This document shows positions 28,035 through 36,327 of a DNA stretch of 64,000 nucleotides, piece after piece. Origin of the DNA: JAQUTK01 sp963677415 (GTDB taxonomy: Bacteria; Bacteroidota; Bacteroidia; Bacteroidales; JAQUTK01); NCBI GenBank assembly GCA_963677415.2, contig CAXXFJ010000045.1, forward strand, positions 62,001 through 126,000, given 5' to 3'. How positions within the stretch are numbered: the stretch's first letter is position 1; each line of letters begins with the position of its first letter. Under the pieces are notes generated by a model that saw only the letters and a program-made list of their open reading frames with translations, had not been told where the DNA came from and did not search any database. The translations under genes were made by a program, and so were the position numbers.

Positions 28035-28066
28035 CAAAAGTAGGTAGCTTAGAATTCTCTCACAAT
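28035..28066 (-). promoter_or_regulatory. Promoter of the TonB receptor operon
   Basis: On the minus strand ATTG (28066-28063), 20 bases, then TACTTTTG (28042-28035), 38 bases before the start codon. This matches the Bacteroides -33/-7 arrangement well. Confidence 0.65.
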
Positions 28067-28159
28067 ACTTTTTCGGTGAATGGATTGAAAAAGACTGGTG
28101 AATGATATATTTGATACGGCGAAAAGTTTATGATTTCATGCCTTTTGAATTAGAAAAGA

Positions 28160-28978
28160 CTATTTCTTTTTCTTGATCAATTTGACCATCAAGTCAAACT
28201 CAAGTTTGCATTTTGCCGCTTCCTTCAGATCTCCTATTTCCTCATACAAAGCTCCCAGACGAGTGAGAGTAGTCATATAGAGGTATTCCGGATTTCCATT
28301 ATCCGGACTGATGAGCTTCAACAGTTCTTTCAGTGTGTTGATGGAGCGTTGCGGATCGCCATTGTTGTAATAAAAGACGGAAAGCTGATAGATATACTCT
28401 GGCAAGAATATATTCTTAATTCCCGTCAACTGTTGCAGTAACTCAAAATGCTTCTGCGTATAAAGTTGCAGTGCATCGAGCCGCAGCATCGCTTTCTCCT
28501 TTGTATAGTAAGTAGCATAGACCCTTGCAAGCGTATAATGCAAATCACGTTCCATCACAAGCGAGCTCCCGGGATATGCATAAAAACAAAAGAGATTCTC
28601 TTCCAGCAGACGAATCACTTCTGGATATTTGTCCGTCTGTATCAGTTTGATCGCCATACGTATGACCGAATCCGCTTTTTGCTTGGCATCCTTATAGTAG
28701 CTCTTCGCAGTCTCCATTGTAATCTCCTTTGTGGTATCCAACTTTGCAGCGCAGTAGCTATACAACTGGAGACTGTCCGTCAGCAGAGAATCAGTAGCAA
28801 GATAATTGATCAATACATGTAGGCAGTCATCCTTTCCCTCTTTCGGAAGGGTCGTATCTGTCCGAGCTGTTTGTACGAGTGAGTCCGGAGCCACCGTTAC
28901 TGACAATGCGCTTGCACTGCCTGCCGGGAGTACGAAGATCACGACACAAATCAGAAGCATGAACCAGACATTTTTCAT
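28160..28978 (-). CDS. Exported TPR-like protein
   Basis: A 272-residue protein starting MKNVWFMLLICVVIFVLPAG with a signal peptide ending near ASA. The mature part is helical, with TPR-like pairs (QTDKYPEVIRLLEENLFCFY, SVFYYNNGDPQRSINTLKEL, LTRLGALYEEIGDLKEAAKC). The frame is open to 29188, but the -7 box at 29001-29008 and the signal peptide support the start at 28978. It may act as a periplasmic scaffold; no specific function can be read. Confidence 0.8.
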   Translation of the reverse strand: MKNVWFMLLICVVIFVLPAGSASALSVTVAPDSLVQTARTDTTLPKEGKDDCLHVLINYLATDSLLTDSLQLYSYCAAKLDTTKEITMETAKSYYKDAKQKADSVIRMAIKLIQTDKYPEVIRLLEENLFCFYAYPGSSLVMERDLHYTLARVYATYYTKEKAMLRLDALQLYTQKHFELLQQLTGIKNIFLPEYIYQLSVFYYNNGDPQRSINTLKELLKLISPDNGNPEYLYMTTLTRLGALYEEIGDLKEAAKCKLEFDLMVKLIKKKK

Positions 28979-29000
28979 AGACAAGAAGACTTTTATAGTA

Positions 29001-29008
29001 CAAAAATA
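29001..29008 (-). promoter_or_regulatory. -7 box for the exported TPR gene
   Basis: TATTTTTG on the minus strand, 23 bases before the start at 28978. The 380-base gap up to the next gene otherwise contains two copies of AAAGATGTCCAC (29153 and 29230), of unknown meaning, and the promoter at 29252. Confidence 0.55.
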
Positions 29009-29251
29009 GATAAAATCATTTGATAGTAGTGGCCCTTTCTCACAAATAATCTCATCCTCCCTGGTAGAGAAATATAAACGGACAATCATGAAGTGTATCC
29101 GATAATTTGGACAAAAATACATCTTATTTTCTTCATTTCCTTCATGAATAATAAAGATGTCCACTAGCCATCTGTCCGAATATAACATAAGTGATTGAAT
29201 TACAGTAATATATTAAATTATTCCAAGGCAAAGATGTCCACCGGCTTTTTA

Positions 29252-29281
29252 TTGTCATGTTGAAAGTTTCATTTAACTTTG
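29252..29281 (+). promoter_or_regulatory. Promoter of the retropepsin-like protease gene
   Basis: TTG (29252-29254), a 19-base spacer and TAACTTTG (29274-29281), the expected Bacteroides arrangement, 80-110 bases before the two candidate start codons. Confidence 0.6.
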
Positions 29282-29391
29282 CCGTCAACTAAATACTTGA
29301 GCAAATTAAGTATTTGTTTGTTTTAAAAGGTTTCTCTGAGAGCTATTAAATAATAAATAAAATGACACCCCTCGAAAAAGATTTCTATAGA

Positions 29392-30366
29392 ATGAAAGCC
29401 ACGACTAACATCTCCTTTAAATGCCTCTTTGTATCTCTGATATTATCTGTTTTCTTGTTTGGTTGCAAGCAAGAAAGCATTCGCTTCTCTATTGATGATA
29501 CCGGAAAAATGAATATCCCTATCGCAATTGATGGGAAGCCTTATTCTTTTGGTTTTGATACAGGAGCATCATCCACTACCATCAATGAAAAGTACAAAGA
29601 CAGTATTGCAGGAAAATGCACAATAATAGGAAAAAGTGAGGTCCAAACGTGGAATCAAACATTGCTTCTGGATCGCTATTCAGCAATCAATTTTAATATC
29701 GGGGGATTCCAAACTCAGACATCCTTTTTTCAAGATTCACGTAAAACAACAAAAGCTGTCAATTTCTTAGGAATGAACGTGATCTCCAAATTTTATTGGT
29801 GCTTCGATTTTGATGAAAAGGTTGCAACAATTTCAAAGTCTCCCCTGTTTATTTTTGGTGTAAAGAAACTTGAATTGAACTATTCATTAGTTCAAGGTGT
29901 TATGCATGTTACTATACCAATTAATGAACATTCGTTAGATTTACTTTTTGATACCGGCTATCGTGGAGTTTCGGATAGCAGTGGCGCAATCACCGGAAGT
30001 GATATAACTCTGTTTATTGATAAAGACTCTTTGATTGCAAAAAATGATTCAAACAATACTGATATGCTCTTTCAAAGAAACTCAGATCCGGGTTCTTTGA
30101 TGATAATAAAAGAACTTGCGATTGATAATTATTCTTTGAAATATCCTGTCATCCAATTCTTTGTTCCTAAAGACTCTTCCCTAAAGAATAAGTTTAAAGA
30201 TAAATTTGATGGGATAATAACAAGCGAGTTTCTACGGCGCTACTCCAAGTTTTGTATCGATCCGGTTAACAGGAAGCTTGAGTTTTATGATTCCAAACCA
30301 TCAAAAGAAGAAAATGCAAAGAAACAGTATGATCAGTTATGGGCTAATACCCGTGGGCAAAAATAA
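29392..30366 (+). CDS. Retropepsin-like aspartyl protease lipoprotein
   Basis: A 324-residue protein (MKATTNISFKCLFVSLILSV...) with a lipobox FLFGC; an upstream in-frame ATG at 29362 adds ten residues and is the alternative start. It has two copies of the aspartyl-protease motif, FGFDTGASSTT early and LLFDTGYRGVSD near the middle. This suggests a two-domain single-chain enzyme, each half supplying one catalytic Asp. Similar proteins in Bacteroidetes are exported and of unknown substrate. The C-terminal segment FDGIITSEFLRRYSKFCIDP resembles the closing strand of the family. It stands alone, followed by more than 500 non-coding bases. Confidence 0.82.
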   Translation: MKATTNISFKCLFVSLILSVFLFGCKQESIRFSIDDTGKMNIPIAIDGKPYSFGFDTGASSTTINEKYKDSIAGKCTIIGKSEVQTWNQTLLLDRYSAINFNIGGFQTQTSFFQDSRKTTKAVNFLGMNVISKFYWCFDFDEKVATISKSPLFIFGVKKLELNYSLVQGVMHVTIPINEHSLDLLFDTGYRGVSDSSGAITGSDITLFIDKDSLIAKNDSNNTDMLFQRNSDPGSLMIIKELAIDNYSLKYPVIQFFVPKDSSLKNKFKDKFDGIITSEFLRRYSKFCIDPVNRKLEFYDSKPSKEENAKKQYDQLWANTRGQK

Positions 30367-30415
30367 ATACTAATCAAATTATAATGTAATGCTAACCATT
30401 ATATCAATAACATGA

Positions 30416-30438
30416 AATCGGTGTTTTAGAACAATTTG
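30416..30438 (+). repeat. Direct repeat, copy 1
   Basis: AATCGGTGTTTTAGAACAAT followed by TTG; matches 30710-30732 at 22 of 23 bases. The copies are 294 bases apart. Confidence 0.75.
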
Positions 30439-30709
30439 CCTTGCATACAAAAATAGTTCAATCTAGTTTGATTTTGATCCTTGAGGCAAAATCGGAGCTT
30501 TTTAGCGGTTTTTCAATTGTTCTATATCGCTGATAAGTAGCGAGTTGTATTTTCAGGAAATCCCTCCGTATGCATGACTAATTTCGACCTGAAGAAATGT
30601 TTATTGCATAGGCATCCGATGACAAAAACTATCTGATGTCTTTACAAAAACTATTAGAAGAAATTCGGCTCTTTTCAGTCCGTTTTTCTTGAAGTGTTCG
30701 GATCTTGAG

Positions 30710-30732
30710 AATCGGTGTTTTAGGACAATTTG
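30710..30732 (+). repeat. Direct repeat, copy 2
   Basis: AATCGGTGTTTTAGGACAAT followed by TTG; partner of 30416-30438. Confidence 0.75.
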
Positions 30733-30932
30733 GAGTTTCTCTTGTGAGCTTGTTTCTTGGTGCAAATCATGTTTTGTGTGTTGGTTAGTCCATTGATGTT
30801 TTTTAAATTGAAGATGATCATTAAATAGTAGTATCTGATGTAATGAAAATTAGTCACCATAAAGCAGGATATTGCTCTTTCTTTGTAATGTTGAGGTTAT
30901 GATTGATAGTTCTTTTGTATTCAAATAAAAAA

Positions 30933-31880
30933 ATGATAAAAATGAAAAAGGGGAAAGGTTTAATTGTTGGAGTTTGTCTTTTAGGTTTATGTAGTTGCAG
31001 TCCCAAAATTATGGTAGATGTGATGAAGTCTTATCCGAAAACTGTATCAGATTCAGTACACGTCTTCGAAATAGGACAAGAAGTTCCCAATACATCTGAA
31101 GTTATTGGACGCGTTGCTGTAGTTGACAACGGATTCTCAACCAATTGTCAATATGGTGAGGTATTGAAATTAGCAAAAGAAAAGACAGCCGAAGTAGGAG
31201 GAAATGGTTTGATGCTGACATGGCATAAAATGCCATCTTTAATAAATGGTTCTTGTCATCAGATAGAAGGAAAGATGCTCCATCTCACAGATATGGTTAT
31301 CGACACCACAACGCAAAATCCAATTATGGAAGCAGAAGCCAAACAGCAAGAGATTATTATCAAAGAGCGAAAAAGATATGAAGCACCTGCCAATACCTTG
31401 TACCTGCAATATGGATATGGTTTGATTACAAGTGATATGTATCTGGTTGATGGAACAAAAGTAAGCCCATTAGGGGGATTAGAATGGAGAGCTGAATTCA
31501 ACCATACATATAAGAATGGATTTGGTATAAGTGCTATTTATGCCGGATACCATCGTGAAATCACTTCTTCGCTGGCATATGCTAATCTTTATCTAAACTA
31601 TCTGGCTCCGGCAGTGACTTATACTTTCCGTGTAGACCGCTTTATAGGCCGTTTAGGTCTTGGCGTGGGTATAGGATATTTCGATGATGGTTCTAGCCAA
31701 CATACTGGCATTGGATCAAACTTCGATCTTAGGCTTGAATATATGTTGTCAAAAAAGATCGGAGTTAATTTCGCGATGAGCGGCATGTTTAACTCAATGT
31801 CGAAGCTATATCAAGTAGGTGATAAATTACCGGGAATAAATAGGTCATCATATACAACAGGAATTCAGTTCTACTTTTAA
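30933..31880 (+). CDS. Lipoprotein with C-terminal beta-barrel-like region
   Basis: A 315-residue protein (MIKMKKGKGLIVGVCLLGLC...) with a lipobox-like LCSCS around residue 22. The first part (SEVIGRVAVVDNGFSTNCQY, GGNGLMLTWHK) is a small alpha/beta region of unknown family. From about residue 155 the sequence alternates like membrane strands (TLYLQYGYGLITSDMYLVDG, GFGISAIYAGYHRE) and ends with SYTTGIQFYF, an aromatic terminal residue typical of outer-membrane barrels. A lipobox on a barrel protein is unusual, so the cleavage type is uncertain. Function unknown. Confidence 0.75.
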   Translation: MIKMKKGKGLIVGVCLLGLCSCSPKIMVDVMKSYPKTVSDSVHVFEIGQEVPNTSEVIGRVAVVDNGFSTNCQYGEVLKLAKEKTAEVGGNGLMLTWHKMPSLINGSCHQIEGKMLHLTDMVIDTTTQNPIMEAEAKQQEIIIKERKRYEAPANTLYLQYGYGLITSDMYLVDGTKVSPLGGLEWRAEFNHTYKNGFGISAIYAGYHREITSSLAYANLYLNYLAPAVTYTFRVDRFIGRLGLGVGIGYFDDGSSQHTGIGSNFDLRLEYMLSKKIGVNFAMSGMFNSMSKLYQVGDKLPGINRSSYTTGIQFYF

Positions 31881-31929
31881 CGGGTAACAGTGACAGAACG
31901 AGAATGATATATTAATATAGTTTAGTGCC

Positions 31930-32265
31930 ATGGGAAATACAAGAATGATGCTCTTTCTTCTAGGTCTTTTGCTCTTTACAGCAAATTCCTGTTCATCGGA
32001 CAAAAGTGAGTCAAAGTCCGTCCTATCAAATCAACATACTCAGAAAGGAGTACAAGAAGATTTTGATCCTAGGGAAATTCATTTCGATCCTTTGGTTTTG
32101 CTAATGTTAGATGGCAAGTATATTACAAAAGAGGAATTAGAAAGGGCTGAGAATGTGAGCAGCATCTTAACTTCAGACATTCTCGTACCTAAAGAAGCGA
32201 TATTACTTTATGGAGAAAAGGCTCGATATGGTATTCTCATTTACAAAACTAAATCAAAACTATGA
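31930..32265 (+). CDS. Small lipoprotein consisting of a TonB-plug-like domain
   Basis: 111 residues with a lipobox TANSC (residue about 21). The mature part reads like the end of a TonB-receptor plug: DPLVLLMLDGKYITKEELER, a short linker, then ILVPKEAILLYGEKARYGIL followed by IYKTK. The canonical plug text is VLKDA..YG..A.NGV..ITTK. No barrel follows. The stop codon overlaps the start of the thioredoxin gene (ATGA), so the two are made together. It may bind a partner of the TonB system or act as a decoy domain, but this is inference; similar free-standing pieces occur in Bacteroidetes. Confidence 0.75.
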   Translation: MGNTRMMLFLLGLLLFTANSCSSDKSESKSVLSNQHTQKGVQEDFDPREIHFDPLVLLMLDGKYITKEELERAENVSSILTSDILVPKEAILLYGEKARYGILIYKTKSKL

Positions 32266-33347
32266 GAAATACAAAGTTTCTATTATTCTGTCAGATATTT
32301 GTGCTATTTGCGCTTTCAGGCTGTACAAGATTCCATATTGTTGGCGAGTGTGATCCAAAATTGGATGGTAACCAAGCGATGTTATTTGTTTTTCAGGATA
32401 AAACAATATTATCAGTTGATACGACAATAATACGTAACGGTAGATTTTTCTTCAAAGGGAATTCAGATACTGTCCGATATGCTATCGTTTCGACGGGAAA
32501 TTATCCGGAAGAAGTCTATTCTGCCAGAGTATTGCTAGAAAAAGGATCAATAAAAGTAAAGCTAGCTAATCCTTCAACAGTAGAAGGGACACCAATGAAT
32601 AATCTTTACCAAGCATTCTTGAAAAGGCGGCAAATCTTAAGTGATAGCATTAAATCTGTTACTGATGATACGGAATTCGGTAATTTGTGGCAGAAACGAT
32701 CCAAATACGAAATTAATTTCATTAGGGATAACATAAAGAATCCATTAGGGGTAATACTCTTCAAAGAAAAATACTTAAATTTTGACTTAGAAGTTGTTGA
32801 TTCTATTATGGCTTGTGCAGGACCTGAGTTAAAGAGCGATTCCACTGTAGTTAGAAATATCAATTGGTTAAAAGAGAAGATTGAAATAACAATGAAATCT
32901 TTTGATGACAACAAACTAAAAGGGACAACTTACACTGATTTGTCTTTTGTAAATTCCAAAGGCGAGGAGAAAAAACTTTCTGACTATGTAGGAAAGACAA
33001 GATTTGTTTTGCTTGATTTCTGGGCTTCCTGGTGTGGACCCTGCATGGCAGAGCAACCCGTCGTAAAAGAAATATATAAGAAATATAAGGATAAAGGGCT
33101 TGAAATTGTTGGAATCTCATTGGATGGTGACAATAACAGCTGGAGGAATGGTTTGAAAGAAATCGATACAACCTGGCCTCATTTGTGTGACCTCATGGGA
33201 AGTAAATCACCCACTCGTAAAGCCTATAATTTTTATGGAATACCGTATCATGTCTTGATTAATCAAGAAGGGACTATTGTTGCTATGGGGCAACCAATAG
33301 ATGCATATATGGATATTTTGTCAAATCTACTTGATAACAAGAAATAA
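32262..33347 (+). CDS. TlpA-like thioredoxin lipoprotein with DUF4369-like N-terminus
   Basis: 361 residues. The lipobox FALSGC is followed by a beta-rich DUF4369-type region (about 25-120) and a helical linker. The C-terminal thioredoxin domain (about 220-360) contains LLDFWASWCGPCMAEQP with the CxxC redox pair, a cis-Pro segment (GIPYHVLINQEG) and the TlpA-type insertion. Such proteins reduce disulfides in exported proteins outside the inner membrane. It overlaps the plug-like lipoprotein gene by four bases and is followed after 32 bases by a beta-propeller lipoprotein, so the three probably form an operon. Confidence 0.92.
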   Translation: MRNTKFLLFCQIFVLFALSGCTRFHIVGECDPKLDGNQAMLFVFQDKTILSVDTTIIRNGRFFFKGNSDTVRYAIVSTGNYPEEVYSARVLLEKGSIKVKLANPSTVEGTPMNNLYQAFLKRRQILSDSIKSVTDDTEFGNLWQKRSKYEINFIRDNIKNPLGVILFKEKYLNFDLEVVDSIMACAGPELKSDSTVVRNINWLKEKIEITMKSFDDNKLKGTTYTDLSFVNSKGEEKKLSDYVGKTRFVLLDFWASWCGPCMAEQPVVKEIYKKYKDKGLEIVGISLDGDNNSWRNGLKEIDTTWPHLCDLMGSKSPTRKAYNFYGIPYHVLINQEGTIVAMGQPIDAYMDILSNLLDNKK

Positions 33348-33379
33348 CCAACTACAAACAAGTAATATTTGTGATAGAA

Positions 33380-34570
33380 ATGAAATACACAAACAACGCG
33401 GCACTCCTGCTGGCTGCAACTTTAACCTTGTTCTCATGCAAGAACAACACCCCGGAAGGACAATCTTCTTCCGAACTGAAAGTATTTAATCTGAGTGTTC
33501 CGGAGGGTGAACTTCCCAAACTGGATCTATCCCAGCTGGCTGATAGTGTGAGCTATGTTGCGATGGAAACGAATGATGATTGTTTGGCAACTTTTGCGGT
33601 TCCCTGTGAAGGACGCATCTACTCTTTTTCGTTAGCCATAGAAAATAAAGAAGTTGCTTGCTTTGATATCAATTCCGGTAGGTTCTTGCACAAAATAGGA
33701 AGAATGGGTGGATCTGAAGAAGAATATGCTAAGTTGGGCTCTTCACAGGAAGATCCGGTTGATAACCATTTTTACATAGAAGCGGGTCAAAACATAATAA
33801 AGTGTTATGATGAAAATGGGAAGTACCTTAAAACCATCGAACATCCGTATGATTATTCGGGTAGATTTAGGGTGTATAATGGGCTGCTCTATTTATATTC
33901 AGATATTTATAGTAAAGACACAACGCAATGGGCACTCATTGATGTGGAGAGTGAGAAGGTGCTGTTTGAGACGAAGCATCCTTTTCATGAAACTTTTTCT
34001 CTTGGACATAAGGTTGGCCTGTCCCTTTTTGAGAATCCAAGTAGTGGATCGAGAGGTGACAAATATTACTATTATCAGCCATCAAGAGATACCGTTTTTT
34101 GTCTCCAGGGTAAGACGGTTAGCGCGGTCTGCCGGATAGAAATTGAGGGCATTCACGATAAGAACGGTCAGATTAATCAAGCTGTGTTTACGAAAGAGGG
34201 GCATTATGTGAGTGTTGCCTCATTCCAGATATTTGATAGCAAACTTTTGGCTGTATGCAAGTATCGGGAAGGAGAGGATGAGAGGTGTTATTATGCGTTG
34301 CTCAATCTGAAGGATGGCACCATCTCTTACTATGATGCACGGATTATTAATGATCTGGACGGCGGACCGGATATTTTATCGTTAGATTCTTATAAAAGCC
34401 TCTCTGTAGAAGACCTCAAGAATGATGAAGAGATATACAACAGCTATTTCACTCCGGGGGTAGAAGCGAAGCTGAAAGATCAGGAAGGTAAGTTTCAACG
34501 GATATTGGAACCGCTGGAAGGGGATGCTAATCCGATAGTAAGGATTGTGCATTGGAAGAAGGATGTGTAG
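33380..34570 (+). CDS. Six-bladed beta-propeller lipoprotein
   Basis: 396 residues from the ATG; a GTG three codons earlier (33371) is an alternative. The lipobox LTLFSC is near residue 21. The mature protein has an early LPKLDLSQLADSVSYVAMET segment and repeated beta strands with FDINSGRFLHKIGRMGGSEE, as in Bacteroidetes 6-bladed propeller proteins (DUF4934/BF3164-like). These are exported and often sit near thioredoxin-like lipoproteins. No enzymatic motif is visible, so it is more likely a binding or scaffold protein. Confidence 0.8.
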   Translation: MKYTNNAALLLAATLTLFSCKNNTPEGQSSSELKVFNLSVPEGELPKLDLSQLADSVSYVAMETNDDCLATFAVPCEGRIYSFSLAIENKEVACFDINSGRFLHKIGRMGGSEEEYAKLGSSQEDPVDNHFYIEAGQNIIKCYDENGKYLKTIEHPYDYSGRFRVYNGLLYLYSDIYSKDTTQWALIDVESEKVLFETKHPFHETFSLGHKVGLSLFENPSSGSRGDKYYYYQPSRDTVFCLQGKTVSAVCRIEIEGIHDKNGQINQAVFTKEGHYVSVASFQIFDSKLLAVCKYREGEDERCYYALLNLKDGTISYYDARIINDLDGGPDILSLDSYKSLSVEDLKNDEEIYNSYFTPGVEAKLKDQEGKFQRILEPLEGDANPIVRIVHWKKDV

Positions 34571-34601
34571 ATAGCTTTAATTGTTCGAACTATTTTATAT
34601 C

Positions 34602-34661
34602 GATAATGTTTGCAAATATGAACAAATCAAATTATATTTGCGCATAATTATAAACATTATC
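34602..34661. promoter_or_regulatory. Nested inverted repeats around the hipBA promoter (putative operator)
   Basis: An outer pair GATAATGTTT (34602-34611) and AAACATTATC (34652-34661), and an inner pair GCAAATAT (34612-34619) and ATATTTGC (34634-34641), all perfect. The -7 box TATATTTG (34633-34640) lies inside the inner right arm, so a bound HipB dimer would block transcription. Confidence 0.65.
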
Positions 34662-34664
34662 AAG

Positions 34665-34967
34665 ATGAAGAGAGCACTTTTGCCAAGCCAGCAAAGGACG
34701 TTGAGTGCCTTTGGGGAAAATATTAAGTTTGCGCGCCTTCGACGGGACTTGTCATCCGAACAGGTTGCCGAGCGTGCCGGTATATCTCGCAATACACTAA
34801 TCAAAATAGAAAAAGGGGATGAGGGTGTTGCGATAGGCTTTTATTTCCGGGTGATTGCCGTACTCGGATTAGATAAGGACTTACTGCTTGTGGCTAAGGA
34901 TGATGAGCTGGGACGAAAGTTGCAGGATGCTAAGTTGGTTGTAAAGGAACGGGCCTCAAAGAAATAA
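34665..34967 (+). CDS. hipB: HipB-type antitoxin / XRE repressor
   Basis: 100 residues with one helix-turn-helix (GENIKFARLRRDLSSEQVAE and GISRNTLIKIEKG). HipB proteins bind the HipA kinase to neutralise it and repress the operon. Longer in-frame starts exist from 34581, but the -7 box at 34633 supports 34665. Three bases separate it from hipA. The Lys-rich tail (VVKERASKK) may contact HipA. The nested inverted repeat immediately upstream is a plausible autoregulatory site. Confidence 0.88.
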   Translation: MKRALLPSQQRTLSAFGENIKFARLRRDLSSEQVAERAGISRNTLIKIEKGDEGVAIGFYFRVIAVLGLDKDLLLVAKDDELGRKLQDAKLVVKERASKK

Positions 34968-34970
34968 AAG

Positions 34971-36230
34971 ATGTCGCAAAACAGGGATTTATTTGTTTAT
35001 ATAGATCTGGAGGATTCAGATTCTCCTCTCTTTATGGGAATGCTTCACTGCGAAATGCTGCGTGGCAAAGAGGTATTCTCATTTGAGAATGATCCCGGAT
35101 GGCTGAGAGACAGACGTGCCCGGGTAGTGGATCCGGATTTGGCTTTGTTTGTCGGTAAGCAGTATCTCCCTACAAATAAGAATAATTTTGGCTTATTCCT
35201 GGATTCAGCTCCTGACCGTTGGGGAAGAACTTTGATGCGGAGACGTGAAGTGATTATGGCTCGTAACGAGGGAAGAGCTGCCCGGACATTGACGGAAGTG
35301 GATTATCTGCTGGGTGTTTATGATGGCAATAGGATGGGCGCTTTGCGCTTTAAGTTGTCACCGGAGCAAGACTTTATGGATAATAACAAGGCGATGGCAA
35401 CTCCGCCATGGACTTTTATCCGTGATCTGGAATTTGCCAGTCTGCAACTGGAGAAGGATGAGATTGAGAATGAAGCGGATTATGTACGCTGGCTGAATAT
35501 GCTTATGGCCCCGGGTTCTTCACTGGGTGGTGCCAGACCGAAAGCAAATGTGCTTGATGAGAATGGTGCACTCTGGATTGCAAAGTTTCCAAGCGGACAT
35601 GACACTAAAGATATCGGTGCATGGGAGTTGGTGACCGCTATACTGGCGCAGGAATGTGGTGTTGTAATGGCAGATTGCAAAGCCGATCGGTTTAGCAGCA
35701 GGCAACATACGTTTCTTACCAAACGGTTTGACCGGAGCGAAAAGGGTAAACGCATCCATTTCGCTTCAGCAATGACACTGCTTGGTTATACGGATGGAGC
35801 TGATGGTGCAGAAGGGGTCAGCTATCTGGAACTTGCCGAATGGGTCACGAGGAACTGTGACAATGTATCGGCTAACCTGGAACAGTTATGGCGAAGGATA
35901 GTATTTAATATTGCCGTTTCTAATTGTGATGATCATTTACGGAATCATGGGTTTTTGCTAACTCCAAAAGGTTGGACGCTCTCTCCGGCTTATGATATAA
36001 ATCCGGATGAGATGGGCATGGGGTTAAAACTAAATATTTCGGAAGATGATAATGCGCTAGACTTTGAACTGGCTGTAAGTGTGGCGGAATACTTCGGCTT
36101 AAATGGCAAGCAGGCTGAAGAGATCTTGAATGAAGTGAAAACATCTGTTTCCAAATGGCAAAAGATGGCCAGTAAATATGGTATCTCAAGGTCTGAGCAG
36201 GAGCTAGTCAGAAATGCTTTCAGATATTAA
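34971..36230 (+). CDS. hipA: HipA-type serine/threonine kinase toxin
   Basis: 419 residues. HipA_N-like region (DLFVYIDLEDS, then LDSAPDRWGRTLMRRRE), a glycine-rich ATP loop region (APGSSLGGARPKANVLDENG) and the kinase core NIAVSNCDDHLRNHGFLL with the catalytic Asp, followed by LSPAYDINPDE with the metal-binding Asp. HipA kinases phosphorylate translation targets such as glutamyl-tRNA synthetase and induce growth arrest; this target is not known here. It is coupled to hipB upstream, as expected for a type II toxin-antitoxin pair. Confidence 0.92.
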   Translation: MSQNRDLFVYIDLEDSDSPLFMGMLHCEMLRGKEVFSFENDPGWLRDRRARVVDPDLALFVGKQYLPTNKNNFGLFLDSAPDRWGRTLMRRREVIMARNEGRAARTLTEVDYLLGVYDGNRMGALRFKLSPEQDFMDNNKAMATPPWTFIRDLEFASLQLEKDEIENEADYVRWLNMLMAPGSSLGGARPKANVLDENGALWIAKFPSGHDTKDIGAWELVTAILAQECGVVMADCKADRFSSRQHTFLTKRFDRSEKGKRIHFASAMTLLGYTDGADGAEGVSYLELAEWVTRNCDNVSANLEQLWRRIVFNIAVSNCDDHLRNHGFLLTPKGWTLSPAYDINPDEMGMGLKLNISEDDNALDFELAVSVAEYFGLNGKQAEEILNEVKTSVSKWQKMASKYGISRSEQELVRNAFRY

Positions 36231-36295
36231 TTCCAAGAACTGAATATATTGAAACTCTTTTTGACTCGAATGGAGGCACAAGTCGGAAAAAGTAG

Positions 36296-36303
36296 TATTT
36301 TTG
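36296..36303 (+). promoter_or_regulatory. -7 box for the large oxidoreductase gene
   Basis: TATTTTTG fits TAnnTTTG and lies 25 bases before the ATG at 36328. It overlaps an upstream in-frame TTG start at 36301, which is therefore unlikely. Confidence 0.6.
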
Positions 36304-36327
36304 CTGCACTTTATTTTATACCCTTTT

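Larger units (their letters stand above)
30367..30932. other. Non-coding region with internal direct repeats
   Basis: 566 bases without a convincing gene. The best-marked structure is a pair of 23-base direct repeats (30416 and 30710) and a weaker pair (TCGGAGCTTTTTAGCGGTTT at 30491 and a related stretch at 30664). Confidence 0.6.
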
